Below are positions 1 through 7,630 of a DNA stretch of 64,000 bases, one piece after another. Source of the stretch: Pseudalgibacter alginicilyticus (GTDB lineage Bacteria; Bacteroidota; Bacteroidia; Flavobacteriales; Flavobacteriaceae). The notes beneath the pieces were generated by a model, which saw only the letters and a list, made by a program, of their open reading frames with translations, searched no databases and was not told the DNA's origin. Made by a program: the position numbers and the translations under genes. Position 1 is the first letter of the stretch; each line of letters starts with the position of its first letter. The stretch is from NCBI RefSeq assembly GCF_001310225.1, contig NZ_CP012898.1, forward strand, positions 620,001 through 684,000. The letters run 5' to 3'.

Positions 1-543
1 GAACCTTTTGCTATTTACCATAGTTTTTCAGAAGATTGGATTGTAGTAGCTTGGTGCAGGTTGAGAAATGAGTTTAGAAATTTTAGAATAGACAGGATAA
101 AAACCATCGTTAGTTTACCCGAAAAATTCGTTCCACACCATATGACAATGGAAGAATATGGAGAAATCCAGCGGAAAAAATATTTAGAAGGAAATAGTTT
201 ACATTATAAAAATATAAAAACAACCAAAATGATAACCGTAAAAGTAACGTACACTGTAAAACCTGATTTTGTTCAGAAGAACCAAGAAAACATTAACTTG
301 TTTATGACTGATTTCAAAAAAATGGACACTAATGAATTCCGCTACGGTTCCTATGTGTGTGGAGACGGCAAAACATTTGTTCACCTATCTCATTACAAAA
401 ATGAGAACATTCAAAAAAAATTGCTTCAGGTGCCTTCATTTTTGTCTTTTCAGAAACAAAGAGATGAAAGTGGTTTAGAAGACTTGCCAGAAATTGAAGT
501 AATGGAAGTAGTTGCTTCTTCACATGATATTTTTAAGTTTTAA
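1..543 (+). CDS. WYL-domain regulator C-terminus fused in frame to an ABM-like domain (5' partial)
   Basis: The frame is open from base 1, so the gene starts outside the window. Residues about 10-35 (including WCRLRNEFRNFRIDRI) match the end of a WYL domain of YafY-type transcriptional regulators, which sense ligands and control neighbouring genes. From the Met codon at 229 the protein continues as about 104 residues with the ferredoxin-like pattern of small antibiotic-biosynthesis-monooxygenase-type proteins (MITVKVTYTVKP, then FVHLSHY and FLSFQKQRDESG). There is no stop between the two parts. Either this is a true fusion, or a deletion or lost stop joined a regulator to a separate enzyme gene whose own ATG is at 229. 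The family calls come from residue pattern only. Confidence 0.6.
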   Translation, partial: EPFAIYHSFSEDWIVVAWCRLRNEFRNFRIDRIKTIVSLPEKFVPHHMTMEEYGEIQRKKYLEGNSLHYKNIKTTKMITVKVTYTVKPDFVQKNQENINLFMTDFKKMDTNEFRYGSYVCGDGKTFVHLSHYKNENIQKKLLQVPSFLSFQKQRDESGLEDLPEIEVMEVVASSHDIFKF

Positions 544-629
544 AACCTATAAATAAAAAGGAATGTTTACCTACTCCAATTTTAAGATTATAGAATCTCA
601 ATATTTTGTATTTTTAAACAAAAAAAATA

Positions 630-1223
630 ATGACAGATTCCTTTTTTGAAAGTATTTATAACTATCCAAGTATTAAAAAAGAGGACTATAAAACTATTAT
701 GTTTGCCCACACCAAAGTTGAGTTTTCAAAAAATGAAATCATACTTAATGAAGGTAAGATTAGCAACGAATATTTCCTAATTAAAAAAGGTTTGTTTCGT
801 TCTTTTGTTATCGACTATAAAGGTAATGACATTACTACCAATTTTTTTAGTCCTAATGATATTTTAATTGAAGTAGCTTCTTTATTTCTTCGAATCCCTT
901 CAAAAGAAACGATTCAGGCATTAACAGACTGTGAAGTTTATAAAATTAATTTTGATGATTTTCAAAAATTGTATAGCACTATAGAAGGCTTTACCGAATG
1001 GGGAAGAACCTGGATGTCTCAGCAACTTTTTATAGCCAAACACCGTGCTGTAAATATGCATACACAAAGTGCTTCTCAACGCTATTTAGAACTAATGAAT
1101 CAGACCCCACAAATAATCAAAGAAGTACCCTTAAAACACATTGCTACTTATTTAGGAATTACCGATACGTCTTTAAGTAGAATAAGAAAAGAAGTATTGT
1201 CTCAATCAGAAAACTTGCCATAG
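630..1223 (+). CDS. Crp/Fnr family transcriptional regulator
   Basis: The protein has 197 residues, the usual size for Bacteroidota Crp/Fnr regulators. Residues about 20-120 form a cyclic-nucleotide-binding-type beta barrel (KNEIILNEGKISNEYFLIKKG is its first turn). The C-terminus has a short helix-turn-helix (HIATYLGITDTSLSRIRKE). Such proteins bind promoter DNA as dimers. The ligand cannot be told, because no clear cAMP-contact arginine or iron-sulfur cysteine set is visible. It starts the run of small + strand genes and may regulate the VOC/SRPBCC genes that follow 65 bp downstream; that link is inference. Confidence 0.85.
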   Translation: MTDSFFESIYNYPSIKKEDYKTIMFAHTKVEFSKNEIILNEGKISNEYFLIKKGLFRSFVIDYKGNDITTNFFSPNDILIEVASLFLRIPSKETIQALTDCEVYKINFDDFQKLYSTIEGFTEWGRTWMSQQLFIAKHRAVNMHTQSASQRYLELMNQTPQIIKEVPLKHIATYLGITDTSLSRIRKEVLSQSENLP

Positions 1224-1287
1224 GACAAGATTTTTTCGTTTTCCTTTTTTCATTTTTGTAATCATAACAATTAAATAAATAGATAAG

Positions 1288-1671
1288 ATGAAAAAATTTA
1301 ATCCTGTAGTGTGGTTCGAAATATATGTAAATGACATAGATAGAGCTGTAAAGTTTTACGAAAATGTACTTCAAGTAACACTGGAAGATATGAGCGACCC
1401 AACAAATAAAAATGTTCAAATGAAATGTTTCCCTAGTGATATGGAAAATTACGGTGCAGCTGGAGCTTTAATGAAAATGGATGGGATAACACCTTCTGTA
1501 AACGGAAGTCTCGTTTATTTTGGTTGTGAGGATTGTAAGATTTTAGAAAATCGAGCAGCTGAAAATGGAGCTGAAATTATTCAAGCGAAAATGGGAATTG
1601 GAGAACATGGCTTTGTATCTATTGTTAAAGATACTGAAGGGAATTCTATTGGGTTTCATTCCTTAAAATAA
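1288..1671 (+). CDS. VOC family (glyoxalase/bleomycin-resistance fold) protein
   Basis: This 127-residue protein has the paired beta-alpha-beta-beta-beta modules of the vicinal oxygen chelate superfamily. It opens with VVWFEIYVNDIDRAVKFYENVL and ends with IVKDTEGNSIGFHSL. Members bind metal and act as lyases, dioxygenases or drug-binding proteins. The substrate cannot be read from sequence. The next gene starts 2 bp after the stop, so the two are probably co-transcribed. It is one of several VOC genes in the first 10 kb. Confidence 0.85.
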   Translation: MKKFNPVVWFEIYVNDIDRAVKFYENVLQVTLEDMSDPTNKNVQMKCFPSDMENYGAAGALMKMDGITPSVNGSLVYFGCEDCKILENRAAENGAEIIQAKMGIGEHGFVSIVKDTEGNSIGFHSLK

Positions 1672-1673
1672 GG

Positions 1674-2078
1674 ATGAATATTATGGAAAGTATTGAACAT
1701 ATCAACTACATAAAAGCCCCTATTTCTAAAGTCTATAATACACTTATTTCTGAAGACGGGCTAGGAAATATTTGGACCAAAAAACTTCAAGTAAAACCTG
1801 AAGTTGGTTTCGTCAATGAATTTGATTTTTATGAAGGTTATATCACAAAATTTAAGATTCTTAAACTTGTTGAAAACAGTAAAATAGTCTGGGAATGCAT
1901 CGAATCTGATGAAGAATGGATAGGGACTAAAGTATCATTTGAACTTACTGAGAAAGATAATAAAACAACAATTATTCTTAAACACTTTGATTGACGAGAA
2001 AAAACTGACTTTTATAGGTGGTGTAATTACAATTGGGCAATGTTCTTATTTCGATTGAAGAACCATTGTGAAAATTAA
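1674..2078 (+). pseudogene. SRPBCC/AHSA1-type protein interrupted by an in-frame TGA
   Basis: Translation from ATG 1674 (or 1683) gives a START-like SRPBCC domain for 106 codons and then meets TGA at 1992-1994. Reading through in the same frame gives 27 further codons to TAA at 2076-2078, including RWCNYNWAMFLFRLKNHCEN. That is the amphipathic C-terminal helix expected for this family. The residue at the stop is where family members commonly have Trp (HFDW), so one TGG-to-TGA change explains the break. A product of 106 residues would lack the helix that closes the ligand pocket, so it is probably non-functional unless the stop is read through. Confidence 0.8.
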
Positions 2079-2100
2079 TTCAACGTTTAAAATCAAAATT

Positions 2101-2499
2101 ATGAAACAACAAATCACAACTTTTTTAACATTCCAAAAAAACAACGCTGAAGAAGCTATGAATTTTTATGTCGACTTATTCAATAATTCAGAAATAATAG
2201 AGGTACAACGCTACGGAAAAGATGGTCCTGGTACAGAAGGAACAATCATTAGAGCAATTTTTGAACTAAACGGGAAACAATTTTTGTGTAGCGATAGCTT
2301 TATTCAACACGATTGGAATTTCACCCCTGCAGTATCCAATTGGGTAGAATGTGAGAATGATAAAGAAATTGAACAGCTTTTTAAAAAGCTATCCGAAAAT
2401 GGGGATGTAAAAATGCCCTTAGACAATTACGGTTTTAGCAAACAATTTGCTTTTGTAGAAGATCGGTTTGGAGTTTCTTGGCAATTGAATTTGGAATAA
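2101..2499 (+). CDS. PhnB/3-dmu-9_3-mt type VOC protein
   Basis: This 132-residue protein starts at ATG 2101 (MKQQITTFLTFQ). The upstream GTG at 2068 lies inside the tail of the decayed SRPBCC gene and is less likely. The pattern (FLTFQKNNAEEAMNFYVDLF, then SNWVECENDKEIEQLFKKL, then FVEDRFGVSWQLNL) is that of the PhnB-like branch of the VOC superfamily, once named 3-demethylubiquinone methyltransferase domain. The function in this branch is generally unknown. The gene is complete. Confidence 0.85.
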   Translation: MKQQITTFLTFQKNNAEEAMNFYVDLFNNSEIIEVQRYGKDGPGTEGTIIRAIFELNGKQFLCSDSFIQHDWNFTPAVSNWVECENDKEIEQLFKKLSENGDVKMPLDNYGFSKQFAFVEDRFGVSWQLNLE

Positions 2500-2561
2500 A
2501 ACCGTGCATAAAACGGATTTCATTTATCAGTTTTTAGTCCTAGAATCAAAAACATATCATT

Positions 2562-2978
2562 ATGAAAACAACACAGATTTGGGCAAACCTTGGTGTGGAA
2601 AACATAGAAAAAACGACAGAATTTTATAAATCATTGGGCTTTCAGTTAAATGGAAGCCCTTCAGAAGATTTAGTCAGTTTCTTTTTTGGTTCTGATAATT
2701 TTGTGATTCACTTCTTCTTAAAAGAAAAGCTACAAGAAAGCCTTGAAGGAAAAACGTCTGATTTAACATTAGGCAATGAAGTGATGTTTTCTTTATCAGT
2801 TGAAAACAAGGAAGAATACAACCAATGGGTAACTAAAATAAAGAATGCTGGTGGTAAAATTTTATTCGACTCTAACAAGGATAGAAAAGCATTTTATGAT
2901 GAAAATGGATTTTATGTTTGTGTGTTTTCCGACCCAGATGGACATAAATTTAACCTGTTATATAATGAGAATATATAA
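2562..2978 (+). CDS. VOC family protein
   Basis: This 138-residue protein has two VOC half-modules. The first starts IWANLGVENIEKTTEFYKSL and the second ends VFSDPDGHKFNLLY. The SDPDGH turn holds the position of the second metal-binding region in glyoxalase-like proteins. The substrate is unknown. It sits 62 bp after the previous VOC gene in the same direction. Confidence 0.85.
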   Translation: MKTTQIWANLGVENIEKTTEFYKSLGFQLNGSPSEDLVSFFFGSDNFVIHFFLKEKLQESLEGKTSDLTLGNEVMFSLSVENKEEYNQWVTKIKNAGGKILFDSNKDRKAFYDENGFYVCVFSDPDGHKFNLLYNENI

Positions 2979-2996
2979 TGCTAAAAACGATTAAAA

Positions 2997-3432
2997 ATGA
3001 CCAAAATAATATCGAGTCCAAATTGCGGAAATTCTCCCAAAATGGAGTTTTTAAAACTGTTTAACATAGCCTTTGCTAAAGGAGATGTTGCCTTTTTAAA
3101 CGAAAATGTAACAGACGACATCGTTTGGAATATGATTGGCGACAAAAAATTAGAAGGAATAAAAGCGTTTACGGAAGAATTAGAAAAAATGCAATCTGTA
3201 AAAGCATCTGAATTGATATTAAATCAAATCCTATCCCACGGTAAAGAAGGTGCAGTAAATGGGGTAATGACAATGGAAAACGGTAATCCTATCCCACGGT
3301 AAAGAAGGTGCAGTAAATGGGGTAATGACAATGGAAAACGGTAAGCAATATGCATTTTCTGATTTTTATATTTTTCAAAGTGCTAAAGGAGAGAAATTAA
3401 AAGGAATAACATCATACTGCATAAAATTATAA
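2997..3432 (+). pseudogene. SnoaL/NTF2-like protein disrupted by a 58-bp tandem duplication
   Basis: Residues 1-95 from ATG 2997 follow the SnoaL/NTF2 fold pattern (FLKLFNIAFAKGDVAFLNENVTDDIVW). The frame then runs into a second copy of the preceding 58 bases and stops at 3302. Removing one copy of the repeat restores an open frame that continues as MENGKQYAFSDFYIFQSA and ends CIKL at TAA 3430-3432, giving a normal-length protein. 58 is not a multiple of three, so the duplication shifts the frame. The break looks recent because the two copies appear identical. Confidence 0.85.
3227..3342 (+). repeat. 58-bp perfect tandem duplication
   Basis: Bases 3227-3284 are repeated immediately as 3285-3342. 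Two further bases after the second copy also match. The unit lies wholly inside the SnoaL-like gene and causes its frameshift. It is consistent with replication slippage or unequal exchange and could revert precisely. Confidence 0.9.
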
Positions 3433-3434
3433 AG

Positions 3435-3890
3435 ATGAAAACCATTTTTGACCCGAACATCAGACTACAGCTAATCAAACGAATTGAACAAATCAATGCA
3501 GACAGTAAAGCGCAATGGGGTAAAATGAATGTTTACCAAATGATAAAACATTTGAATATTTGGAATCAATGGGTGCTAGGTATTGATAACAATATACCTT
3601 ATAAACAAGACTTTCTTGGTAAACTTATTGGAAAAATGGTCTTAAAGGCCAACACCAAAAACGACAAACCGATGGGTAAAGGTGCACCAGCAGGTTCAAA
3701 CTTTACCATCAAAGAGAAAAGTGGAGATTTTGAGAAGCAAAAACAAAAATTGTTTGATTTAACTGAACATTACGGGTGCTATAACAACCTAGATTTTATT
3801 CACGGTTTTTTCGGTAGAATGACCAAAGAGCAAATTGGAATTTTCGCTTATAAGCATTATGATCATCATTTAAGACAGTTTGGAGTTTGA
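3435..3890 (+). CDS. DUF1569 family protein
   Basis: This 151-residue protein matches the DUF1569 family, a relative of DinB-type four-helix proteins. It has an N-terminal WGKMNVYQMIKHLNIWNQW helix with a His, and the C-terminal HGFFGRMTKEQIGIFAYKHYDHHLRQF helix with further His residues. In DinB-like proteins such His residues bind a metal. The biochemical role is unknown. It starts 2 bp after the reconstructed stop of the SnoaL-like gene, which supports 3432 as the original gene end. Confidence 0.85.
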   Translation: MKTIFDPNIRLQLIKRIEQINADSKAQWGKMNVYQMIKHLNIWNQWVLGIDNNIPYKQDFLGKLIGKMVLKANTKNDKPMGKGAPAGSNFTIKEKSGDFEKQKQKLFDLTEHYGCYNNLDFIHGFFGRMTKEQIGIFAYKHYDHHLRQFGV

Positions 3891-3930
3891 CTTACATTCA
3901 TCGTATAGAAGTATAAATCTCTTGAAGAAA

Positions 3931-4182
3931 ATGAAAGTGAATCCCCAGATTAATACTACCTCTGCCACTGTCGAGATTTTCAAAACCAATGTCACGCATA
4001 ATCAGTTAGCCAACAAAATAGTAGCTGATTTCAAGCAATTATATCCTGAGTATCGCATCAACTTTGATTTAGAGGATTGTGATAAAATACTTCGTATAGA
4101 AAGTTATACAGGTATTGATATTTTAGGCATTCTCAACTATGGCAGTTTAAACAATTTAGAAATAAATCTTATTGACTATTAG
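3931..4182 (+). CDS. small conserved hypothetical protein
   Basis: The 83-residue product starts at ATG 3931. A longer frame opening with TTG at 3880 would overlap the DUF1569 gene and is less likely. The pattern (VEIFKTNVTHNQLANKIVAD, then INFDLEDCDKILRIE) suggests a small alpha/beta ferredoxin-like fold, reminiscent of heavy-metal-associated domains but without a CxxC. I do not know a function. It faces the convergent DUF1330 gene with only 4 bp between stops. Confidence 0.6.
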   Translation: MKVNPQINTTSATVEIFKTNVTHNQLANKIVADFKQLYPEYRINFDLEDCDKILRIESYTGIDILGILNYGSLNNLEINLIDY

Positions 4183-4186
4183 ATGC

Positions 4187-4609
4187 TTAAAATTTTATTT
4201 CAGAGCTTGGTAGCAAACGTGAATCTTCAAGTGCAGCAGTTCTATGACCAGCATTTTTTAGATAATCTTCACTTTGAGCAAATTCCATAAATTTTAGTAC
4301 CGATTGATGTTTAACCAATAATATTGCATCCCATTTTTCAGTTTCAGGTCCTATTAAAAAATCTTTTCCCTTTCCATAATATACAATTTCACTACCTGCT
4401 TTTAGAAATTGTGATTTTGTGGTATCGAGATATAGCTGATAGGCTTCTTCTCCACTAATTTCTTGTTTGGGGCTTAGATGTTCTAAATGAGTATAATCAG
4501 CTATTTCTTTAAATTTTAATAGATTTAACATTACTATTTCTCCCCTGTCCTTAAAGTTTTGATAAAATTGTTTACCACTATTGGTTGTGGCTTCTAAATA
4601 TTTTTCCAT
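4187..4609 (-). CDS. DUF1330 family protein
   Basis: This 140-residue protein matches DUF1330, a dimeric ferredoxin-like fold related to ABM proteins. The N-terminal GEIVMLNLLKFKEIADY and later WDAILLVKHQSVLKFMEFAQS match family patterns. The enzymatic role is unknown. It is the only minus-strand gene in the first 10 kb. It is divergent from the ArsR gene, with their starts about 130 bp apart, so the ArsR protein could also affect it. Confidence 0.8.
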   Translation of the reverse strand: MEKYLEATTNSGKQFYQNFKDRGEIVMLNLLKFKEIADYTHLEHLSPKQEISGEEAYQLYLDTTKSQFLKAGSEIVYYGKGKDFLIGPETEKWDAILLVKHQSVLKFMEFAQSEDYLKNAGHRTAALEDSRLLPSSEIKF

Positions 4610-4693
4610 TACAAATTATTTAATCTAACCATTCATTTACAGATGTCTAATTTAAAATAATACACTTTTTTTATTGTATTTTTCTTAAAAAAA

Positions 4694-4740
4694 TTGCGCA
4701 ATTAAATAACTGCACTTATTTTTGCAGTCAAATAACTGTG
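4694..4740 (+). promoter_or_regulatory. Bacteroidota-type promoter with overlapping direct-repeat operator for the ArsR operon
   Basis: TATTTTTG at 4717-4724 fits the Bacteroidota -7 consensus TAnnTTTG. A TTG at 4694-4696 lies 20 bp upstream, in the place of the -33 element. The motif AAATAACTG occurs twice, near 4704 and 4730, as a direct repeat bracketing the -7 element. That is where an ArsR-type repressor would block RNA polymerase. The ATG at 4743 lies only about 12 bp beyond the predicted transcript start. The promoter is read from sequence; the operator role is inferred. Confidence 0.55.
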
Positions 4741-4742
4741 TA

Positions 4743-5069
4743 ATGAAATTAAGGAGAGATGTATTTCAAGCCATAGCTGACCCTACAAGAAGAACCATTA
4801 TCACGTTGGTTGCGGCAAGTGCAATGACACCGAGTGCTATTGCCGAAAACTTTGATTATTCCAGACAAACCATTTCCAAACACATTCAAATTCTTACCGA
4901 ATGTGAGTTGTTGAAACAGGAACAAAAGGGAAGGGAAATCTATTATCAACTAAATCCTGATGGGATGAAGGAAATAGCTAAGTTTATAGAACCGTTTAGA
5001 AAATTATGGGATGAACGATTTAATTCATTGGAAGCTGTTATGAAGAAACATCAATCAAATATTAAATAG
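4743..5069 (+). CDS. ArsR/SmtB-type winged-helix repressor
   Basis: This 108-residue protein starts at ATG 4743 ([17 protein letters not shown]). The upstream TTG at 4722 falls inside the -7 promoter element and is rejected as a start. The winged helix is clear: [40 protein letters not shown], with wing [13 protein letters not shown]. No CxC metal site is visible, so it belongs to the metal-free ArsR branch that is usually paired with SRPBCC genes. The stop is 3 bp before the next start, so the pair is one operon. Confidence 0.9.
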   Translation: MKLRRDVFQAIADPTRRTIITLVAASAMTPSAIAENFDYSRQTISKHIQILTECELLKQEQKGREIYYQLNPDGMKEIAKFIEPFRKLWDERFNSLEAVMKKHQSNIK

Positions 5070-5072
5070 ACA

Positions 5073-5531
5073 ATGGAGCAAAAAACTAAAATCAATGCCC
5101 TAGAAGGTAAGCAAGAGCTAACTATCACGAGAGAATTTGACCTTCCTGTTGAACTTGTTTACAAAGCCTATACCGAAGCAGAATTTGTAGCACAATGGAT
5201 GGGAACCAACGTACTAAAGCTGGAAAACAAAAATCACGGAAGTTATGTGTTTGAAACCTCACACGAAGGAAATATAATGTTTAAGGCAAATGGAACCATA
5301 CACAAGCTTATTCCGAACCAAGAAATAGTAAGAACTTTTGAAATGGAAAATATGCCGATAGGCGTACAATTGGAGTTCTTGAATTTTGAAAAAGTTACAG
5401 AAGACAAAAGCAAGTTAACCATTCAGATTATATACAAATCAGAAAAACACCGTGCTGAGCAATTAAAACTACCTTTTGCTTATGGTTTAAATATGGCTCA
5501 CGATAAACTAGAGGTAATATTTACAAACTAA
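5073..5531 (+). CDS. SRPBCC/AHSA1 family protein
   Basis: This 152-residue protein has the AHSA1-type START fold: LTITREFDLPVELVYKAYTE, then FVAQWMG, then the C-terminal helix HRAEQLKLPFAYGLNMAHDK. Members bind hydrophobic ligands in a central cavity. It is the immediate partner of the ArsR gene, a pairing common in many bacteria, in which the regulator controls the SRPBCC gene. The ligand is unknown. Confidence 0.85.
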   Translation: MEQKTKINALEGKQELTITREFDLPVELVYKAYTEAEFVAQWMGTNVLKLENKNHGSYVFETSHEGNIMFKANGTIHKLIPNQEIVRTFEMENMPIGVQLEFLNFEKVTEDKSKLTIQIIYKSEKHRAEQLKLPFAYGLNMAHDKLEVIFTN

Positions 5532-5542
5532 AAAAAGTCATA

Positions 5543-5920
5543 ATGAAAAAAAGAGAAAAAATCATTTATTGGATAGCCACAGTTTGGCTTTCCTTAGGGA
5601 TGTTATCAACAGGAATTGTACAATTGTTACAATTAGAAGAAAACATTAAAAGTATGGAATTATTAGGCTATCCTATGTATTTGTTAAGTATTCTAGGTGT
5701 ATGGAAAATTCTGGGAGTTATAACCATCTTAATTCCTAAATTCCCATTACTTAAAGAGTGGGCATACGCAGGGTTTTTCTTTGTAATGTCAGGTGCTATT
5801 ATTTCCCATTTAGCAGTTGGAGATGAATTAATAACACTTTTTGGACCGGCTTTACTTTTAGCTCTAACAATAGCATCTTGGTATTTCAGACCAGCAAACA
5901 GAAAATTAGAAAAACAATAG
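5543..5920 (+). CDS. DoxX-like integral membrane protein
   Basis: This 125-residue protein has four hydrophobic segments (about residues 10-28, 43-63, 70-90, 97-117). It has the DoxX-like signature YWIATVWLSLGMLSTGIVQL and later WKILGVITILIPKFPLLKEWAYAGF. It sits in the inner membrane. DoxX-like proteins are linked to redox or quinone functions, but the role here is unknown. It is third in the ArsR operon, 11 bp after the SRPBCC gene. Confidence 0.8.
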   Translation: MKKREKIIYWIATVWLSLGMLSTGIVQLLQLEENIKSMELLGYPMYLLSILGVWKILGVITILIPKFPLLKEWAYAGFFFVMSGAIISHLAVGDELITLFGPALLLALTIASWYFRPANRKLEKQ

Positions 5921-5922
5921 AT

Positions 5923-6279
5923 ATGGCAGATTTAAAACCTAAAACAGTTGATGAGTTTATAGACAATTCACCAGAAAAATCTCAGGGAATTATGATTAAG
6001 CTGAAAAAGCTAATCGAAGCTACTGAACCAAATGCAGAAAGTGGTATTAGTTGGAATGTGCCCATCTATAAATGCAATGGAATTCTAGCAGGATTTTCCT
6101 TGGCTAAAAAACACGTCAGTTTTGGCATAGATTCATTAACCGAAGAGATGCGTAAAATATTGAATGAAAAGGGATATAAAACAGGAAAGAAAACCATTCA
6201 GATAAAATTTAATCAAGATATTCCTTCAAAAGAATTTAAGCTACTTATTCAAGAACAGGCTAAGCTCAACGCATTATAA
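5923..6279 (+). CDS. DUF1801 family protein
   Basis: This 118-residue protein starts at ATG 5923, 2 bp after the DoxX stop. The earlier in-frame start at 5878 would lie inside the DoxX gene. It has the DUF1801 (YdhG-like) pattern: VDEFIDNSPEKSQGIMIKLKKLI, ISWNVPIYKCNG, and the helix pair ending KEFKLLIQEQAKL. The fold resembles a frataxin-like domain and its function is unknown. It is in the same operon as the genes on both sides. Confidence 0.8.
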   Translation: MADLKPKTVDEFIDNSPEKSQGIMIKLKKLIEATEPNAESGISWNVPIYKCNGILAGFSLAKKHVSFGIDSLTEEMRKILNEKGYKTGKKTIQIKFNQDIPSKEFKLLIQEQAKLNAL

Positions 6280-6285
6280 AATCAG

Positions 6286-6639
6286 ATGGAAATCAAAGAA
6301 CATTCAAAAAGCGGTATTAAAATCGCAGAAATTATCTCAAATGAAATTATAATTAAAACCACAGAAGATGCCTTGGATTTAATGGGTAACATCTATTATC
6401 AAGGATATGATAAAATGATTTTACATCAAAAAAATATTACACCAGAGTTTTTTGATTTAAAAACTAAGTTGGCTGGAGACATCCTTCAGAAATTCACTCA
6501 ATACAATATGGCTTTATCCATTATTGGAGATTTTTCAAAATATGAAAGTAACAGTTTAAAAAACTTTATATACGAAAGTAACAAAGGATTACAGGTTAAT
6601 TTTCTAAGTTCAATGGATGAAGCACTAAACACATTGTAA
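6286..6639 (+). CDS. DUF4180 family protein
   Basis: This 117-residue protein matches DUF4180. Conserved stretches are ALDLMGNIYYQGYDKMILHQ, FFDLKTKLAGDILQKF and LSIIGDFSKYESNSLKNFIYE. Family members occur in small stress-related operons and have no assigned reaction. A heavily eroded relative is present at 16145-16280, where the IIGDFSKFESKSL motif survives. Confidence 0.8.
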   Translation: MEIKEHSKSGIKIAEIISNEIIIKTTEDALDLMGNIYYQGYDKMILHQKNITPEFFDLKTKLAGDILQKFTQYNMALSIIGDFSKYESNSLKNFIYESNKGLQVNFLSSMDEALNTL

Positions 6640-6656
6640 AATAAAAATATTCTTAA

Positions 6657-7241
6657 ATGGAAAAAGTAGACCAATACATCGAAAAGATAAAGAACTGGAA
6701 AGAAGAAACCATTCTATTGCGAGAAATCTGTTTAGAATGTGGTCTCGAAGAGGATTTTAAATGGATGCATCCTTGTTATACTTTTCAAGGTAAAAACATT
6801 GTACTTATTCACGGTTTTAAGGAGTATTGTGCCTTGTTATTTCATAAAGGAGCATTACTTAATGATGCTAACAACCTTTTAATTCAACAAACCGAAAACG
6901 TGCAGTCAGCTCGTCAAATTCGATTTAGAAACAAACAGGAAGTTATTGACTTAAAATCAGCTATCAAAGCTTATGTTTTTGAAGCCATTGAGGTGGAAAA
7001 AGCAGGATTGGAAGTAAAAATGAAAAAGACTTCTGAATATGAAATTCCTCAAGAACTTGAAGAAGCATTAAAAAGCAATCCCGAATTAGAAACCGCATTT
7101 TATAACCTAACCCCAGGGAGACAAAGAGGGTATTTACTCTATTTCTCACAAGCCAAACAATCCAAAACACGAATAACAAGAATTGAAAAAACAATCCCTA
7201 AAATACTAGAAGGAAAAGGTTTAAATGATAGAGAAGCATAA
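6657..7241 (+). CDS. YdeI-type protein (DUF1801 plus OmdA domains)
   Basis: The 194 residues combine an N-terminal DUF1801-like half (about 1-115, with CLECGLEEDFKWMHPCYTFQ) and a C-terminal bacteriocin-protection (OmdA) half with the conserved NLTPGRQRGYLLYFSQAKQS and RIEKTIPKIL helices. This is the layout of YdeI, a protein linked to stress and peptide resistance. Fragments of related genes persist at 15225-15320 (3' end) and 18800-18860 (5' end). It is co-directional with DUF4180, 17 bp apart. Confidence 0.8.
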   Translation: MEKVDQYIEKIKNWKEETILLREICLECGLEEDFKWMHPCYTFQGKNIVLIHGFKEYCALLFHKGALLNDANNLLIQQTENVQSARQIRFRNKQEVIDLKSAIKAYVFEAIEVEKAGLEVKMKKTSEYEIPQELEEALKSNPELETAFYNLTPGRQRGYLLYFSQAKQSKTRITRIEKTIPKILEGKGLNDREA

Positions 7242-7256
7242 AACATCCAATTAGCT

Positions 7257-7460
7257 ATGAAAAATTATCCTAAAGACAAATTAATACAAGCCTCAACAGT
7301 TATTGAGTCACTACTACATAAATGTGAAAAGTCCAGGCTAAAACTTACGGATAGAACATCACAACATACTTTACTAAAAAATAGAATTGAGGCTCTCAAA
7401 ATTGCTTTAAAACTTATAGAAAGTGAGGTTGAAAACAAATTGATAGACAATGGGAAATAA
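7257..7460 (+). CDS. small helical protein, function unknown
   Basis: This 67-residue protein is predicted to be almost entirely helical, with heptad-like spacing (LIQASTVIESLLHKCEKSRLK, then ALKIALKLIESEVENK). A decayed homologue at 16294-16488 keeps CEKS, TLLENRI and ALRFSLKLI. This shows that the family is real and which residues are constrained. It is separated from YdeI by 15 bp and overlaps the next small ORF by 11 bp. No function is known to me. Confidence 0.65.
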   Translation: MKNYPKDKLIQASTVIESLLHKCEKSRLKLTDRTSQHTLLKNRIEALKIALKLIESEVENKLIDNGK

Positions 7461-7617
7461 AAAAGAACTGATCAATCAAATAGAATTTTTAAGAATCCCA
7501 TTTATAATTATTATTTTAGTTCTTATAAGTAGAATAGCATCAATGATTTTATTCAATTGTTGGCAACAAGCTAAAAAAAATCCGTTTTCACATCAAACAA
7601 CGAGCAAAAAAAAATAA
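7450..7617 (+). CDS. possible small single-span membrane protein
   Basis: The ATG at 7450 overlaps the end of the previous gene and opens 55 codons, with one strong hydrophobic stretch (residues about 13-35, IPFIIIILVLISRIASMILF) and a Lys-rich tail. The overlap suggests translational coupling. It could be a genuine small membrane protein. It could also be the surviving start of a longer gene joined to the efflux-pump cassette, because the sequence near 7560 (GTTGGCAACAAG) resembles the cassette-boundary sequence seen at 26690. Not recognised. Confidence 0.4.
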   Translation: MGNKKELINQIEFLRIPFIIIILVLISRIASMILFNCWQQAKKNPFSHQTTSKKK

Positions 7618-7630
7618 GTTCAGCTTTTAG

